NCBI RefSeq assembly: GCF_012931845.1
Contig: NZ_CP051884.1
Location: 2,418,001-2,482,000, forward strand
Direction of reading: 5' to 3'
DNA: 64,000 bases
DNA from: Cellulomonas taurus
GTDB taxonomy: Bacteria; Actinomycetota; Actinomycetes; Actinomycetales; Cellulomonadaceae
Every line of letters starts with the position of its first letter. The stretch's first letter is position 1. This document shows positions 23,950-33,023 of this stretch, piece after piece. The notes beneath the pieces were generated by a model. It had not been told where the DNA came from, did no database searches, and saw nothing but the letters and a program-made list of their open reading frames with translations. The position numbers and the translations under genes are program-made.

Positions 23950-24789
23950 TTACTCGGTGTGGGAGGCCCAGAAGTCGGCCAGCAGGTCCGCTGTCGCTGC
24001 CGGGGCCTCGAGATTCGGTGAGTGCGCCGCGCCCGGCAGCACCGCGTAGCGGCCGCCGAGTTGCTCGGCGGTGCGGCGCTGCCATGACTGCGGCCACGCG
24101 ATGTCGTCGTGCTCGCCGTGCGCCACCAGCACCGGCAGGCCGGTGGCGGCCAGTGCGGGGGTGACGTCCGTGGTGTCGGCCAGGATGTCGATGGCGGCGA
24201 TGAGCTGGGCGGTGCTGGTGGCCAGGGACCGCTGACGGTGGAACTCCGCCTCCGGGTCCAGCTCGACCGGTTCGCCCTGGGCCAGGGACCAGGCGAGCTC
24301 GGGGTTGTCCAGACTCCACAGGTCGGCCGCACCACCCGCCGCCAGGAGCCGTGCGCGGAGGTCGGCCTTGCGACCGGGCCAGCCGTGCGGGCCGGAGCAG
24401 AGCAGGGTGAGCGACCGGAACCGCGCCGGGTCGGCCACCGCGGCGGCCGAGGCCACCGTGCCGCCGAAGGAGTGCCCGAGCAGGTGCACCGGGCCGCCGA
24501 TCAGGTCGACCACCTGGTGCAGGTCGCCCGCCAGCAGGTCCAGGCCGTAGTCGGCCACCCGGGGCAGCGACACCGAGTCGCCCTGCCCGCGCTGGCTGAT
24601 CGCCCAGGCGTCGAACCCGCGCTCGGCCAGCAGCGGCAGCAGCACCCGGTGGTCCTCCTTGGACCCGGTGAACCCGGGGACCAGGAGCGCCGTGCCACGG
24701 CTCCGGCCGGAGGGCACCGCGTGCAGGGCCGTCAGCTCGCCCACGCCGATCCGCAGGGTGGTCGCGCCCGCACCGCCGAAGCCGGTCAT
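23950..24789 (-). CDS. Alpha/beta hydrolase
   Basis: A 279-residue alpha/beta-hydrolase-fold protein. LLVPGFTGSKED supplies the oxyanion region, GHSFGG holds the nucleophile S107, HGEHDDI the acid Asp and AAHSPN the catalytic His. The substrate is not predictable; in this context it could remove acyl groups (acetyl, feruloyl) from imported oligosaccharides before GH1 acts, which is inference. ATG at 24789 overlaps the stop of the ATPase gene (ATGA). The stop TAA at 23950 lies 11 bases before the GH1 start. Confidence 0.9.
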   Translation of the reverse strand: MTGFGGAGATTLRIGVGELTALHAVPSGRSRGTALLVPGFTGSKEDHRVLLPLLAERGFDAWAISQRGQGDSVSLPRVADYGLDLLAGDLHQVVDLIGGPVHLLGHSFGGTVASAAAVADPARFRSLTLLCSGPHGWPGRKADLRARLLAAGGAADLWSLDNPELAWSLAQGEPVELDPEAEFHRQRSLATSTAQLIAAIDILADTTDVTPALAATGLPVLVAHGEHDDIAWPQSWQRRTAEQLGGRYAVLPGAAHSPNLEAPAATADLLADFWASHTE

Positions 24790-26429
24790 GAGGCCTCGAA
24801 CCGTCGGCTCGGCTGCGGCACGGCGGCCAGCAGCTCGGTGGTGTACGCGTCCTCGGGGAAGCGCATCACCTGGGCGGTCTCGCCGCGTTCGACCACCCGG
24901 CCGTGGTGCAGCACCATGATCTGGTCCGCGATCACCCGGGCCGACAGCAGGTCGTGGGTGATGTAGAGCAGCGACACCCCGGTCTCCCGGCGCAGCTCCT
25001 GCAACAGGGCCAGCACCCCGGCCCGCAGCGACACGTCCAGCATGGACACCGGCTCGTCGGCGATCAGCACCTGGGGATCCGACGCCAGCGCCCGGGCGAT
25101 CACCACCCGCTGCCGCTGACCACCGGACAGCTGATGCGGGAGCTTCGCGGCGAACTGCTCCACCGGGGTCAGGCCCACGGTCTCCAGCAGTTCGAGCACC
25201 CGCGCCCGGGCCGCCTCGCCCCGCAGGCCGGTGAAGTTCTCCACCGGTCGGGTCAGGGTGTACTCGACGGTGTTCAGCGGGTTCAGCGCCGAGTACGGGT
25301 CCTGGAACACCATCTGCATGTCCGCGTGCAGGCCGCGCAGCTGGCGACGGCTCAGCTTCTCGACCCGCCGCTCGCCGAAGGTGACGCTCCCGCTGGTGGG
25401 CTTCTCCACCCCGGTCAGCATCTTCGCGATCGTCGACTTGCCCGACCCGGACTGCCCGACCAGTGCCAGCGCGCCACCGGGTTCCAGGGTGAAGGACACG
25501 TCGTCCACCGCCGTCACCGCCTGCTCGCCGCGCCGCGGCGCCGGGTAGACCTTGCTGACGTGGGAGACCACCACCGCGTCCTGCGCGACCCGGTCGGTGG
25601 GCGCCGTGACATCACGCGAGGTGATGCCGGGCAGCTCCACCACTTCGGCCCGCGGGTCGGCGTAGTGCGACAGCAGCATCCGCGTGTACTCGTGCTGTGG
25701 CCGCTGGAACACCTCACGAGCGGGGGCGTCCTCCACGATCCGGCCGTCGTGCATCACCGCCACCCGCTCGGCGGATTCCAGCACCACCCCCAGGTCGTGC
25801 GAGATCAGCACGGCGGTGAAGCCCTCGGCCTTCTGCAGCTCGCGGATGGTGTCCATCACGGCGTGCTGCACCAGCACGTCCAGGGCGGTGGTCGGCTCGT
25901 CGAAGACCATCAGCCGAGGTTCGAGGGACAGCGCCAGCGCGATCGACACCCGCTGCCGCATGCCGCCGGACAGTTCGCCGGGATACCGGTCGAGCACCGT
26001 GGCAGGCAGCTGCACCTTGTCCAGCAGTTCGATCGCCCGGGCCCGCCGCTTCGGCTTCGGCACGTGCTGGTGCGCGGCGAAGATGTCGCCGAAGTGGTGC
26101 CCGATCGACCGCACCGGGTTCAGGGCGTTCATCCCGGACTGCAGCACCATCGCGAAGCCGCCGCGACGCTGCTCACGCAGTTGCTCGGCGTCCATCTGGG
26201 CGATGTCGGTGCCGTCGAACAGGATCCGCCCGGAGGCGATCCGCGCCGGGGCCTTCGCCAGCCGGGTGACGGCGAAGCCCAGGGTGGATTTGCCCGAGCC
26301 GGACTCGCCGACCAGGCCGATGAACTCGCCCTCCGCCAGGCTCAGGCTGACCCGGTCCACCGCGGTGGTCGGTTCGGCGCCGCGGGGTTCGTAGACGACC
26401 GTCAGGTCCTCGATCTGCAACAGGCTCAT
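24786..26429 (-). CDS. ABC transporter ATP-binding protein, DppD-DppF fusion
   Basis: A 547-residue protein with two complete ATPase domains of the oligopeptide-transport type. Domain 1 has Walker A GESGSGKST, signature LSGGMRQR and Walker B MVFDEPTTALD. Domain 2 has GQSGSGKST, LSGGQRQR and LIADEPVSMLD. Each is followed by a family-typical C-terminal extension (the first has RPQHEYTRMLLSH). The fusion replaces separate D and F subunits. ATG at 26429 overlaps the upstream permease stop. It powers the two permeases just upstream. Confidence 0.95.
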   Translation of the reverse strand: MSLLQIEDLTVVYEPRGAEPTTAVDRVSLSLAEGEFIGLVGESGSGKSTLGFAVTRLAKAPARIASGRILFDGTDIAQMDAEQLREQRRGGFAMVLQSGMNALNPVRSIGHHFGDIFAAHQHVPKPKRRARAIELLDKVQLPATVLDRYPGELSGGMRQRVSIALALSLEPRLMVFDEPTTALDVLVQHAVMDTIRELQKAEGFTAVLISHDLGVVLESAERVAVMHDGRIVEDAPAREVFQRPQHEYTRMLLSHYADPRAEVVELPGITSRDVTAPTDRVAQDAVVVSHVSKVYPAPRRGEQAVTAVDDVSFTLEPGGALALVGQSGSGKSTIAKMLTGVEKPTSGSVTFGERRVEKLSRRQLRGLHADMQMVFQDPYSALNPLNTVEYTLTRPVENFTGLRGEAARARVLELLETVGLTPVEQFAAKLPHQLSGGQRQRVVIARALASDPQVLIADEPVSMLDVSLRAGVLALLQELRRETGVSLLYITHDLLSARVIADQIMVLHHGRVVERGETAQVMRFPEDAYTTELLAAVPQPSRRFEAS

Positions 26430-27367
26430 CGGCCGGTCCCCTCTCGCAGGCGCGGGTTGGACAGGCCGTCCACGCCGAAGTTCACCAGGGTCATGGAGGT
26501 GGCGAGCAGGGCGATGCACAGGCCGGGGGCGAACAGCAGCACCCACTGCCCGGTCAGGATCGCCATCGAGTTCTGCGCCCAGAAGATCATCGATCCCCAG
26601 CTCACCGTGGCCATGTCGCCCAAGCCCAGGAACGACAGCCCGGACTCGGCGAGGATGGCGGAGGTCGCGGCGCCGAAGAACGATCCGGCGATCATCGACG
26701 TCATGTTCGGCAGGATCTCCCGGAACACCACCCGGGCCGGTCGCTCGCCGGAGAACACCGCCGCGGTCACGAAGTCGCGGCTGCGCAGCGACTGGGTCTG
26801 CGAGCGCAGCACCCGGGCACCCCAGGCCCAGCCGGTGATGACCACCACCAGGATGATCATCGGCAGCCCACCGTTCTGCAGGTAGGCGGCGATGATGATC
26901 ATCAGCGGCAGCCCCGGCATCACCAGGAACAGGTTGACCAGGAAGTTCACGACGTCGTTGCCCCAGCCGCGCAGGTAGCCCCACGACAGGCCGATCACGA
27001 CCGCGACCACGGTGGACAGCCCGCCGGCGATGAAGCCGACCAGCAGGGAGATCCGCGAGCCGTAGATCACCTGGGACAGCACGTCCTCGCCGTTGCCGGT
27101 GGTGCCGAGCCAGTGCGCCGACGACCCCGCCTCGTTGCGGGCGAAGGAGTCGTCGTGCGGACCGTAGGGGGCGAGCACCGGGGCGAAGATCGCCATCAGG
27201 ACGAACAGGCCGAGCAGGATCAGACCGACCCGTGCCTTGGGGTTGGCCCACACGGTGGCGACGCCCCGGCTGAGCACCTGGAACGCCCGGCCGACCCGGG
27301 TCCGGCTCGGTCGACGCGGCGGCTTGGGGACCACCGTGCGATCGGGCATGGTTGTGGATTCAGTCAT
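26426..27367 (-). CDS. ABC transporter permease, DppC type
   Basis: A 313-residue membrane protein of the oligopeptide/nickel permease C family. A cytoplasmic N-terminus (to about 45) is followed by helix LILLGLFVLMAIFAPVLAPYGP, then HWLGTTGNGEDVLSQVIYGSRISL, the OppC N-terminal family signature, and about five further helices with the EAA loop near FREILPNMTSMI. ATG at 27367 begins three bases after the DppB stop. Together with DppB it forms the channel. Confidence 0.94.
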   Translation of the reverse strand: MTESTTMPDRTVVPKPPRRPSRTRVGRAFQVLSRGVATVWANPKARVGLILLGLFVLMAIFAPVLAPYGPHDDSFARNEAGSSAHWLGTTGNGEDVLSQVIYGSRISLLVGFIAGGLSTVVAVVIGLSWGYLRGWGNDVVNFLVNLFLVMPGLPLMIIIAAYLQNGGLPMIILVVVITGWAWGARVLRSQTQSLRSRDFVTAAVFSGERPARVVFREILPNMTSMIAGSFFGAATSAILAESGLSFLGLGDMATVSWGSMIFWAQNSMAILTGQWVLLFAPGLCIALLATSMTLVNFGVDGLSNPRLREGTGR

Positions 27368-27370
27368 GAG

Positions 27371-28351
27371 TCACCGCCTCGTCCGCGGGTCGAGGACGCC
27401 GTAGAGGATCTCGACCAGGAAGTTCGCCACCAGCACGCTGACCGTGATCATCAGGAACAGCGCCTGCATCAGCGGGAAGTCCTGGTTGGTCACCGCGTTG
27501 TAGAGCAGATAGCCCACGCCGGGGTAGGCGAAGACCTGTTCCACCAGCAGCGAGCCGCCGACCACACCGCCGAGCGCCATGCCGAAGCCGGTGAGGTTGG
27601 GCAGGATCGCGTTCCGTGCGGCGTAGCGGATCGCCACGGTGCGACCGCGCAGGCCGTTGGCCTCGGCGAAGGTCACGTAGTCCTCGCCCAGGGTGTTGAT
27701 CATCGTGTTGCGCATCCCGAGGATCCAGCCACCGAGGGAGGTGAGCAGGATCGTGATCGCCGGCAGCGCCGCGTGGTAGAGCGCGTCACCGATGAACTCC
27801 GGGGAGAAACTCGGCACCGTGCCCGCCGAGTACGCACCGGAGGTCGGGAACCACCCGGCGACGTACCCGAGGAAGAACACGATCAGCAGCGCGGTCCAGA
27901 AGTACGGGAAGGCCGACAGGAAGCTCCCGGTCATGGTCGGCAGCGAGTCCATCCAGGTGCCGCGCTTCCACGCCGCGCCGATCCCGATCAGGGTGCCGAT
28001 CACGAAGGCGATGATCGTGACCAGGCCGACCATGATCAGGGTCCAGGGCAGCGCGCCGGCGACCAGTTCGGACACCTGCTGGGGGAAGAACGTGTAGGAG
28101 ACCCCGAAGTCCAGGGTGACCACGTTGTGCAGGTAGCTGACGTACTGGTCCCAGATGCTGCCACCGGGGACACCCAGTTGGGTCTCGATCGCCCGCTGCA
28201 CCGCCGGGGTGACCGGGCCGTTCTGGGCCAGCCGGGCGATGGCGGCGTCCGCCGGGGACCCGGGCATCAGACGCGGCAGCAGGAAGTTCAGCGTCACCGC
28301 CGCCCACAGGGTCAGCAGGAGCAGACCGAATTTGCGCAGGGCATAGCGCAC
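27371..28351 (-). CDS. ABC transporter permease, DppB type
   Basis: A 326-residue membrane protein with a first helix at 8-28 ending in LPRLMPGSP, the DppB-family signature, a long periplasmic segment and about five more helices. The EAA motif sits in FAEANGLRGRTVAIRYAARNAILP. GTG at 28351 has AAGGAGG five bases upstream. A hairpin separates this gene from the binding-protein gene, consistent with higher expression of the latter. Confidence 0.94.
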   Translation of the reverse strand: MRYALRKFGLLLLTLWAAVTLNFLLPRLMPGSPADAAIARLAQNGPVTPAVQRAIETQLGVPGGSIWDQYVSYLHNVVTLDFGVSYTFFPQQVSELVAGALPWTLIMVGLVTIIAFVIGTLIGIGAAWKRGTWMDSLPTMTGSFLSAFPYFWTALLIVFFLGYVAGWFPTSGAYSAGTVPSFSPEFIGDALYHAALPAITILLTSLGGWILGMRNTMINTLGEDYVTFAEANGLRGRTVAIRYAARNAILPNLTGFGMALGGVVGGSLLVEQVFAYPGVGYLLYNAVTNQDFPLMQALFLMITVSVLVANFLVEILYGVLDPRTRR

Positions 28352-28379
28352 CGGAGCCTCCTTCGAAGGGGTGAGGGCC

Positions 28380-28407
28380 GCACCCGGGCCGTGACCGACC
28401 CGGGTGC
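28380..28407 (-). terminator. Attenuator hairpin between binding-protein and permease genes
   Basis: GCACCCGGG (28380-28388) and CCCGGGTGC (28399-28407) form a perfect 9-bp stem with a 10-base loop, just past the binding-protein stop. Such hairpins often protect or partly terminate the message so the binding protein is made in excess. Confidence 0.7.
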
Positions 28408-28415
28408 GACGGTGA

Positions 28416-30068
28416 TCAGGAAGCCGGCTTCAGGCTGGTCAGGATGAGCAGCGGCGTCTGGTCCCAGGTCTTGGGCGACGCGTACGGGTCGTCGGCGCTC
28501 GGCCAGCCGGTGAACGACTTGGTGGAGAACAGACCCCAGGACCCGCCGTAGAACAGCGAGATCACCGGCAGCTGGTCGTAGGCGATCTGCTGCAGCTCCT
28601 GCGCGATCTCGTCCTGGCGCTGCTCGTCGACGGTGACCTTCAGCTCGTCCAGCAGGGCGTCGGCCTCCGGGGACTGGAAGCGACCGAAGTTGCCGGCCGC
28701 AGTGGTGCCGACCTCCTCGTAGAACTGGGCGCCCATCATCGCGCCGAAGTCCTGGTAGGGCTGGCCGGTCCCGCCGACCGTGCCCATCACCATGTCGAAG
28801 TCACCCGAGCGCATCTCCTTCTGGTACGCGGCGGGCTGCGGCTGCACGACCTCGACGTTGACGCCCACGGCGGCCAGCTGGTTCTTCACCTGCTGCACGC
28901 CCTGCAGCCAGTCGGACCAGCCGTTCGGGGTGGTGATCTTGATCGTCAGCTGCTGGCCGTTCGCGTCCACCAGCTGATCGCCGGACATGGTGTAGCCGGC
29001 GGCGGCGAAGTGCTCCAGCGCGGCGTCGTTGTCCTGCTCGATGATGCCCTGGTTCGGCAGATCGGGGTTCAGGATCTTCTCCTGCGAGGGCAGCATCAGA
29101 CCGGACTGGCTGGCCTGGTCGACGTAGCCCTGTTCGGCCTTGTCGGCGATGGCCTGCTTGTCCAGGGCCGCGGCGATGCCCTGCCGGAAGTCCAGGTTGT
29201 TGTACGGCGCCTTGGTCATGTTCGGGATCAGCGCGATGGTCGCACCCGCCGGGTACCAGTAGGTGTTGTGGTCCGGGTTGGCGGCGACCCAGGTGTCCTC
29301 GACGTCGCTCATGAACGCGTATGCCCAGTCGTAGCCCTTGTTCACGATGTCCAGCTCGGAGTTCGCGGCTGGCTGGATCAGCTCGTCGGCCGCGACCTTG
29401 TCCGCCTGCCAGTACGACTCGTTCTTGACCAGGGTGTACTGGTTCGGGCTGAAGTCGCCGAGCGTGTACGGGCCGGTGCCGATCGGGTCCTCGTTGGCGT
29501 AGGTGACCGGGTCGGCGACGCCGGACCAGATGTGCTCCGGCACGATCATGGTCTGGGCGATGATGACCGCGGCCGGCACGTCCTCGCTGGACAGGTGCAC
29601 GATCACGGCGGAGTCGTCACTGCTGTCGACCTCCGTCGACGCGATGTGCTCGCCGATCCCCTTGAGGTCGAGCTGCGGGTTCTTCATCAGCAGGTCGAAG
29701 GTGTAGACCACGTCCTCGGCGGTGAAGTCCTCGCCGTCCGACCACGTCACGCCGTCCCGCAGGTGGAAGACGATGGTGCTGGCGTCCGGCTGCTCGTAGG
29801 ACTCGGCGAGCCAGGGGGTCTCCTCGCCGGACATCTCGTTGACGATCACCAGCGGCTCGTAGATGTAGCTCGCGGTGTTCCGCTTGGTCGGCGAGTACGG
29901 GTTGAAGTTGCGTTCGAAGGTCGGCGAACCGTTGTCCGCCGCGATCAGCATCGAGGTGGTGCCGTCGGCGGCGTTGCCACCGCCCGAGGTCTGGACCGGG
30001 GCCGCACAGGCCGTGGTGACCAGCACTGCCGCGGTGACAGCCGCCGCAGCGAGCGTCCAGCGCTTCAT
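28416..30068 (-). CDS. ABC transporter substrate-binding lipoprotein, SBP_bac_5 family
   Basis: A 550-residue extracytoplasmic binding protein. The signal AAAAVTAAVLVTTAC puts the lipidated Cys at position 21. The family 5 signature appears as VNEMSGEETPWLAESYEQPD...IVFHLRDGVTWSDGEDFTAEDVVYTFDLL. Members bind peptides, nickel or, in cellulolytic bacteria and Thermotoga, cello-, xylo- or manno-oligosaccharides. The GH1 enzyme and LacI repressor in this cluster favour an oligosaccharide. ATG at 30068 has GGAGGAG eight bases upstream. A LacI-type operator lies 56 bases before the start. Confidence 0.93.
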   Translation of the reverse strand: MKRWTLAAAAVTAAVLVTTACAAPVQTSGGGNAADGTTSMLIAADNGSPTFERNFNPYSPTKRNTASYIYEPLVIVNEMSGEETPWLAESYEQPDASTIVFHLRDGVTWSDGEDFTAEDVVYTFDLLMKNPQLDLKGIGEHIASTEVDSSDDSAVIVHLSSEDVPAAVIIAQTMIVPEHIWSGVADPVTYANEDPIGTGPYTLGDFSPNQYTLVKNESYWQADKVAADELIQPAANSELDIVNKGYDWAYAFMSDVEDTWVAANPDHNTYWYPAGATIALIPNMTKAPYNNLDFRQGIAAALDKQAIADKAEQGYVDQASQSGLMLPSQEKILNPDLPNQGIIEQDNDAALEHFAAAGYTMSGDQLVDANGQQLTIKITTPNGWSDWLQGVQQVKNQLAAVGVNVEVVQPQPAAYQKEMRSGDFDMVMGTVGGTGQPYQDFGAMMGAQFYEEVGTTAAGNFGRFQSPEADALLDELKVTVDEQRQDEIAQELQQIAYDQLPVISLFYGGSWGLFSTKSFTGWPSADDPYASPKTWDQTPLLILTSLKPAS

Positions 30069-30123
30069 GGGTCGATCTCCTCCACATTGAGGGCGGCCCG
30101 GGCGGGCCGAACATGTGGGCGAC

Positions 30124-30137
30124 TGTATGCGCTTACA
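30124..30137. promoter_or_regulatory. LacI-family operator TGTATGCGCTTACA
   Basis: A 14-base near-perfect palindrome around the central CG/GCGC step typical of LacI/GalR operators (ideal form TGTAAGCGCTTACA). It is 56 bases upstream of the binding-protein start and directly follows the LacI gene, so that LacI is the probable ligand. Confidence 0.75.
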
Positions 30138-30173
30138 TCGAATCGGGCAACACCGGCCCCGGCGAGCCGACGC

Positions 30174-31289
30174 TCAGGCCGCGCAGCCGCAGGAACGCCG
30201 CAGCAGCACCCGCACCGGCAGGTTGATCGTCGCCGGAGCCAGCGTCGGGTCGGCCATCCGCAGCCGCAACCGCTCCACCGCCGCCCGACCGAGTTCGACC
30301 ATCGGCTGACGCACCGTGGTCAAGGTCGGCGACACCGCCAGACCCGCGTCGATCCCGTCGAAACCGGTCAACGCGACCCGCCCGGGCACATCCACCCCGG
30401 CCGCCGACAGCTCGTCCAGGAACCCGAGCGCCGTCTGGTCGTTCGAGCAGACCAACGCCCGGGGCAGCTCCCCCGCAGCCAGCATCCGCGCCGCCAGACC
30501 GCGCGCGGTGTCCCGGGTGAAGTCACCCCGCACCGCCGGGGTGTTCGGCACCGGCAACCCCGCCTCGGCGAGCGCCGCGCAGTAGCCGAGGAACCGTTCG
30601 GCGTCGTCCGGCGCATCCGCCGGACCACCGATGAACAGCAGGTCGCGCAGCCCGTGATCGGCGATCAGGTGCGCCGTCAACGCCCGCATGCCCGCCGCGT
30701 TGTCCACGCTGATGTGATCGTGCGCGTCGCCCTCGATCCGCGGCCCGGCCATCACCACCACCGGGATCCGGCGCGCGATGTGGCTCAGCACGTCGTCCGG
30801 CACCGTCGCCGACAACACCGCCAACCCGTCCACCCGACCGGCCAGATCCGAGACCAGCGCCGCCGGCTCCGCGCCGCGGGCCACCGCGATCATCACCGCG
30901 AGCCCGGTCCGCCACGCCTCCAGCTCGGCACCGCGCATCACCTCGCCCATGTAGAGGCTGCCGGGATGGACCGCCGGCTGGTCACCGCTGTCGGTGATCA
31001 CCTCCACCGTCTGCCCCACCGCGACCGGCGCGGGCAGATCGGCCGGGTCGTCGATCCCGTCCACATCCGGGAAGCACAGCCCGAGCACTCCCGTCTGCCG
31101 GGCCGCCAACCCGCGCGCCGACCCCGACGGCACGTAGCCCAGCTCCTGGATGGCCGCATGCACCAGCGCCCGAGTCTGCGCGCGCACCTCATCCGGCCGC
31201 CGCAGCACCCGCGAGACCGTGGCGATCGACGTACCCGCCCGCTCCGCCACGTCATACACCGTCGGCGTCTTCGCCACCGGTCCTCCCAT
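30174..31289 (-). CDS. LacI-family transcriptional repressor of the oligosaccharide operon
   Basis: A 371-residue regulator. The helix-turn-helix TVYDVAERAGTSIATVSRVLRRPDEVR is near the N-terminus, then a hinge helix (SGSARGLAARQTGVLGL) and a sugar-binding domain ending RVLLRRSCGCAA, a tail frequent in actinobacterial LacI proteins. ATG at 31289 has GAGGAGG ten bases upstream; a GTG four codons later is possible. It is transcribed in the direction of the importer genes and probably binds the palindrome at 30124. The effector would be the imported sugar, for example cellobiose or another beta-glucoside. Confidence 0.93.
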   Translation of the reverse strand: MGGPVAKTPTVYDVAERAGTSIATVSRVLRRPDEVRAQTRALVHAAIQELGYVPSGSARGLAARQTGVLGLCFPDVDGIDDPADLPAPVAVGQTVEVITDSGDQPAVHPGSLYMGEVMRGAELEAWRTGLAVMIAVARGAEPAALVSDLAGRVDGLAVLSATVPDDVLSHIARRIPVVVMAGPRIEGDAHDHISVDNAAGMRALTAHLIADHGLRDLLFIGGPADAPDDAERFLGYCAALAEAGLPVPNTPAVRGDFTRDTARGLAARMLAAGELPRALVCSNDQTALGFLDELSAAGVDVPGRVALTGFDGIDAGLAVSPTLTTVRQPMVELGRAAVERLRLRMADPTLAPATINLPVRVLLRRSCGCAA

Positions 31290-31310
31290 ACTGCGCTGGC
31301 CTCCTCGCAC

Positions 31311-31340
31311 CGCCGAGACTACTGAAACCGACTCTCGGCG
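31311..31340 (-). terminator. Hairpin downstream of the PucR gene
   Basis: CGCCGAGA (31311-31318) pairs with TCTCGGCG (31333-31340) across a 14-base loop, 50 bases past the PucR stop and just before the LacI gene. Probable terminator, without a U tract. Confidence 0.5.
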
Positions 31341-31389
31341 ACCTCCGATGCGTCGGTCTCCGTCGTCTCGACGCCAGCACGATCGCGGC

Positions 31390-32943
31390 TCATGCGTCCG
31401 GGTCTTCTTCGTCGAGGCAGACCATGGCGAGGAAGAGGTCGACGCGGTCGGCCATGGTGCTCATGTCGCGGTTGGTGAGTTCTTCGATCCGCGCGATCCG
31501 GTAGCGCAGCGTGTTCGTGTGCAGGTGCAGGGTCCGGGCGGTCTCCTGCCAGGCACCGCCGCCGTCCAGGAACGCCCGCAACGTCCCGACCAGATCCGCG
31601 TTGTGCCGCTGGTCGTAGGACAGCAGTGGCGCCAGCACCTCGTGGGCGTAGCCGTGCCGGGTGCTCTCGCCCAGCATCCGCAGCAGCGCCCGGTGCCCCT
31701 GCACGTGCAGGGCGGTGGACACCAGCACCGGGTCAGTGCCCACGGCGTTCTGCGCTCGCTCCAACGCCGTCGCCAACGCCGAGTTCAACCGGCTCACCCC
31801 GGACACCGGGTCGCTGATCCCGATCCGCAGCTGACGACCCGCCAACAATGACCCGTGCTCGGCGGTCAACTGGTCGGCCAGCGGCAGCTCCGGCTCCTCC
31901 GACCCGTTCACCAGCAGGAACACCGTGTCGTCGATCGGCGCGCCCATCACCCGGTGCCCCCGCGCCGCCAGCGTGCGCTGCACCATGTCCTGCACGGCCG
32001 CCACCGGGAACCGCGGATCCTCCACCCGGGCGACCAGCACCGTCTTCTCGTCCTGCGGCGCCAGACCCTCCAGCCGCATCCGCGCCGAGATCGCCCCGGG
32101 CGATGCCTCCTGGTCCCGGATCGAGCGCACCAGCTCCGCCACCTGGGCATTGCGGGTCTGCCGCCACCGGCTGGTCAGCTCCATCTCCACCCGAAGCGCA
32201 CCGACCAGGGCATCCACCGCCAGGCCCATCTCCTCCGAGAACCCCCGGTGGTCACCCCAGCAGCCGAAGAACCCGGTCCGATCCCGACCACCGATCCGGG
32301 TGACCGTCGCCGGGCCGCGCTCCCCCACCACGATCAGGCGCTGCTCCTCGTCGCGGCGCAGCATCGTGTTCCACTGCTCCGCCACCTGCACCCGCTCCGG
32401 CACCTCGCCCGCCGACGCCAGCATCGTCCCGGTCTCGTCGATCACCCAGCAGCCCACCGCGAACTCCGCGCTGAACAACGCGAGCAGCTCGCTCAGGCCG
32501 CCGCCCCGGGACACCGTGTCCGCCAGCCGCCGACTGAACTTCATCGAGCGCTCGGCCATCCCGCTCGCCGAGCCCGGCTGCCCGCCCGCGATCACATCGG
32601 CGATCCGCCGGAACGACACCCCCGGCGACACCGTCAGAAGCGTCAGCCCCAGCTCCCGCGAGCGCTCGATCACCTCGTCCGGGATCACGCCGATCTCGAT
32701 CAACCCCACGACCACCGCTGCCACCTGCTGCCGCGCCAGCGCCCCGAGGAAGGTCGCCGCCCCGTCCTCGCGGTCCAGCCACAGGCCACTGGTCAGCACC
32801 AGGTCGCCCGTGGACAGGAACCGCGACGGGTCGGGCAGGTCGGTGATGTACGCGGCGGTGACCGGCCGATCCAACGCGTCGGGCTCGGCGGTCACCAGGC
32901 TCAGGCCGAGCTCCGGCGTCGCGAGCAGCTCACGGACGTCCAA
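31390..32943 (-). CDS. PucR-family transcriptional regulator
   Basis: A 517-residue regulator. Residues 1-120 form the PucR N-terminal domain (ITDLPDPSRFLSTGDLVLTSGLWL, then a VVGLIEIGVIPDEVI segment). A central GAF/GGDEF-like region follows. The C-terminus has the PucR helix-turn-helix FLDGGGAWQETARTLHLHTNTLRYRIARIEELT, which differs from the classical type because DNA binding is C-terminal. Family members control purine, amino-acid or polyamine catabolism. Neighbours are sugar-uptake genes; the purine-related genes lie 10 kb away, so its target is not evident. Confidence 0.93.
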   Translation of the reverse strand: MDVRELLATPELGLSLVTAEPDALDRPVTAAYITDLPDPSRFLSTGDLVLTSGLWLDREDGAATFLGALARQQVAAVVVGLIEIGVIPDEVIERSRELGLTLLTVSPGVSFRRIADVIAGGQPGSASGMAERSMKFSRRLADTVSRGGGLSELLALFSAEFAVGCWVIDETGTMLASAGEVPERVQVAEQWNTMLRRDEEQRLIVVGERGPATVTRIGGRDRTGFFGCWGDHRGFSEEMGLAVDALVGALRVEMELTSRWRQTRNAQVAELVRSIRDQEASPGAISARMRLEGLAPQDEKTVLVARVEDPRFPVAAVQDMVQRTLAARGHRVMGAPIDDTVFLLVNGSEEPELPLADQLTAEHGSLLAGRQLRIGISDPVSGVSRLNSALATALERAQNAVGTDPVLVSTALHVQGHRALLRMLGESTRHGYAHEVLAPLLSYDQRHNADLVGTLRAFLDGGGAWQETARTLHLHTNTLRYRIARIEELTNRDMSTMADRVDLFLAMVCLDEEDPDA

Positions 32944-33023
32944 GGGTCACCACCGTCCGTGCGCGCATCGGCACATCTTAGGCGGCGGTGCCGTAGCGCC
33001 GCAGAGCCGTCTCTCGGCTCCGA

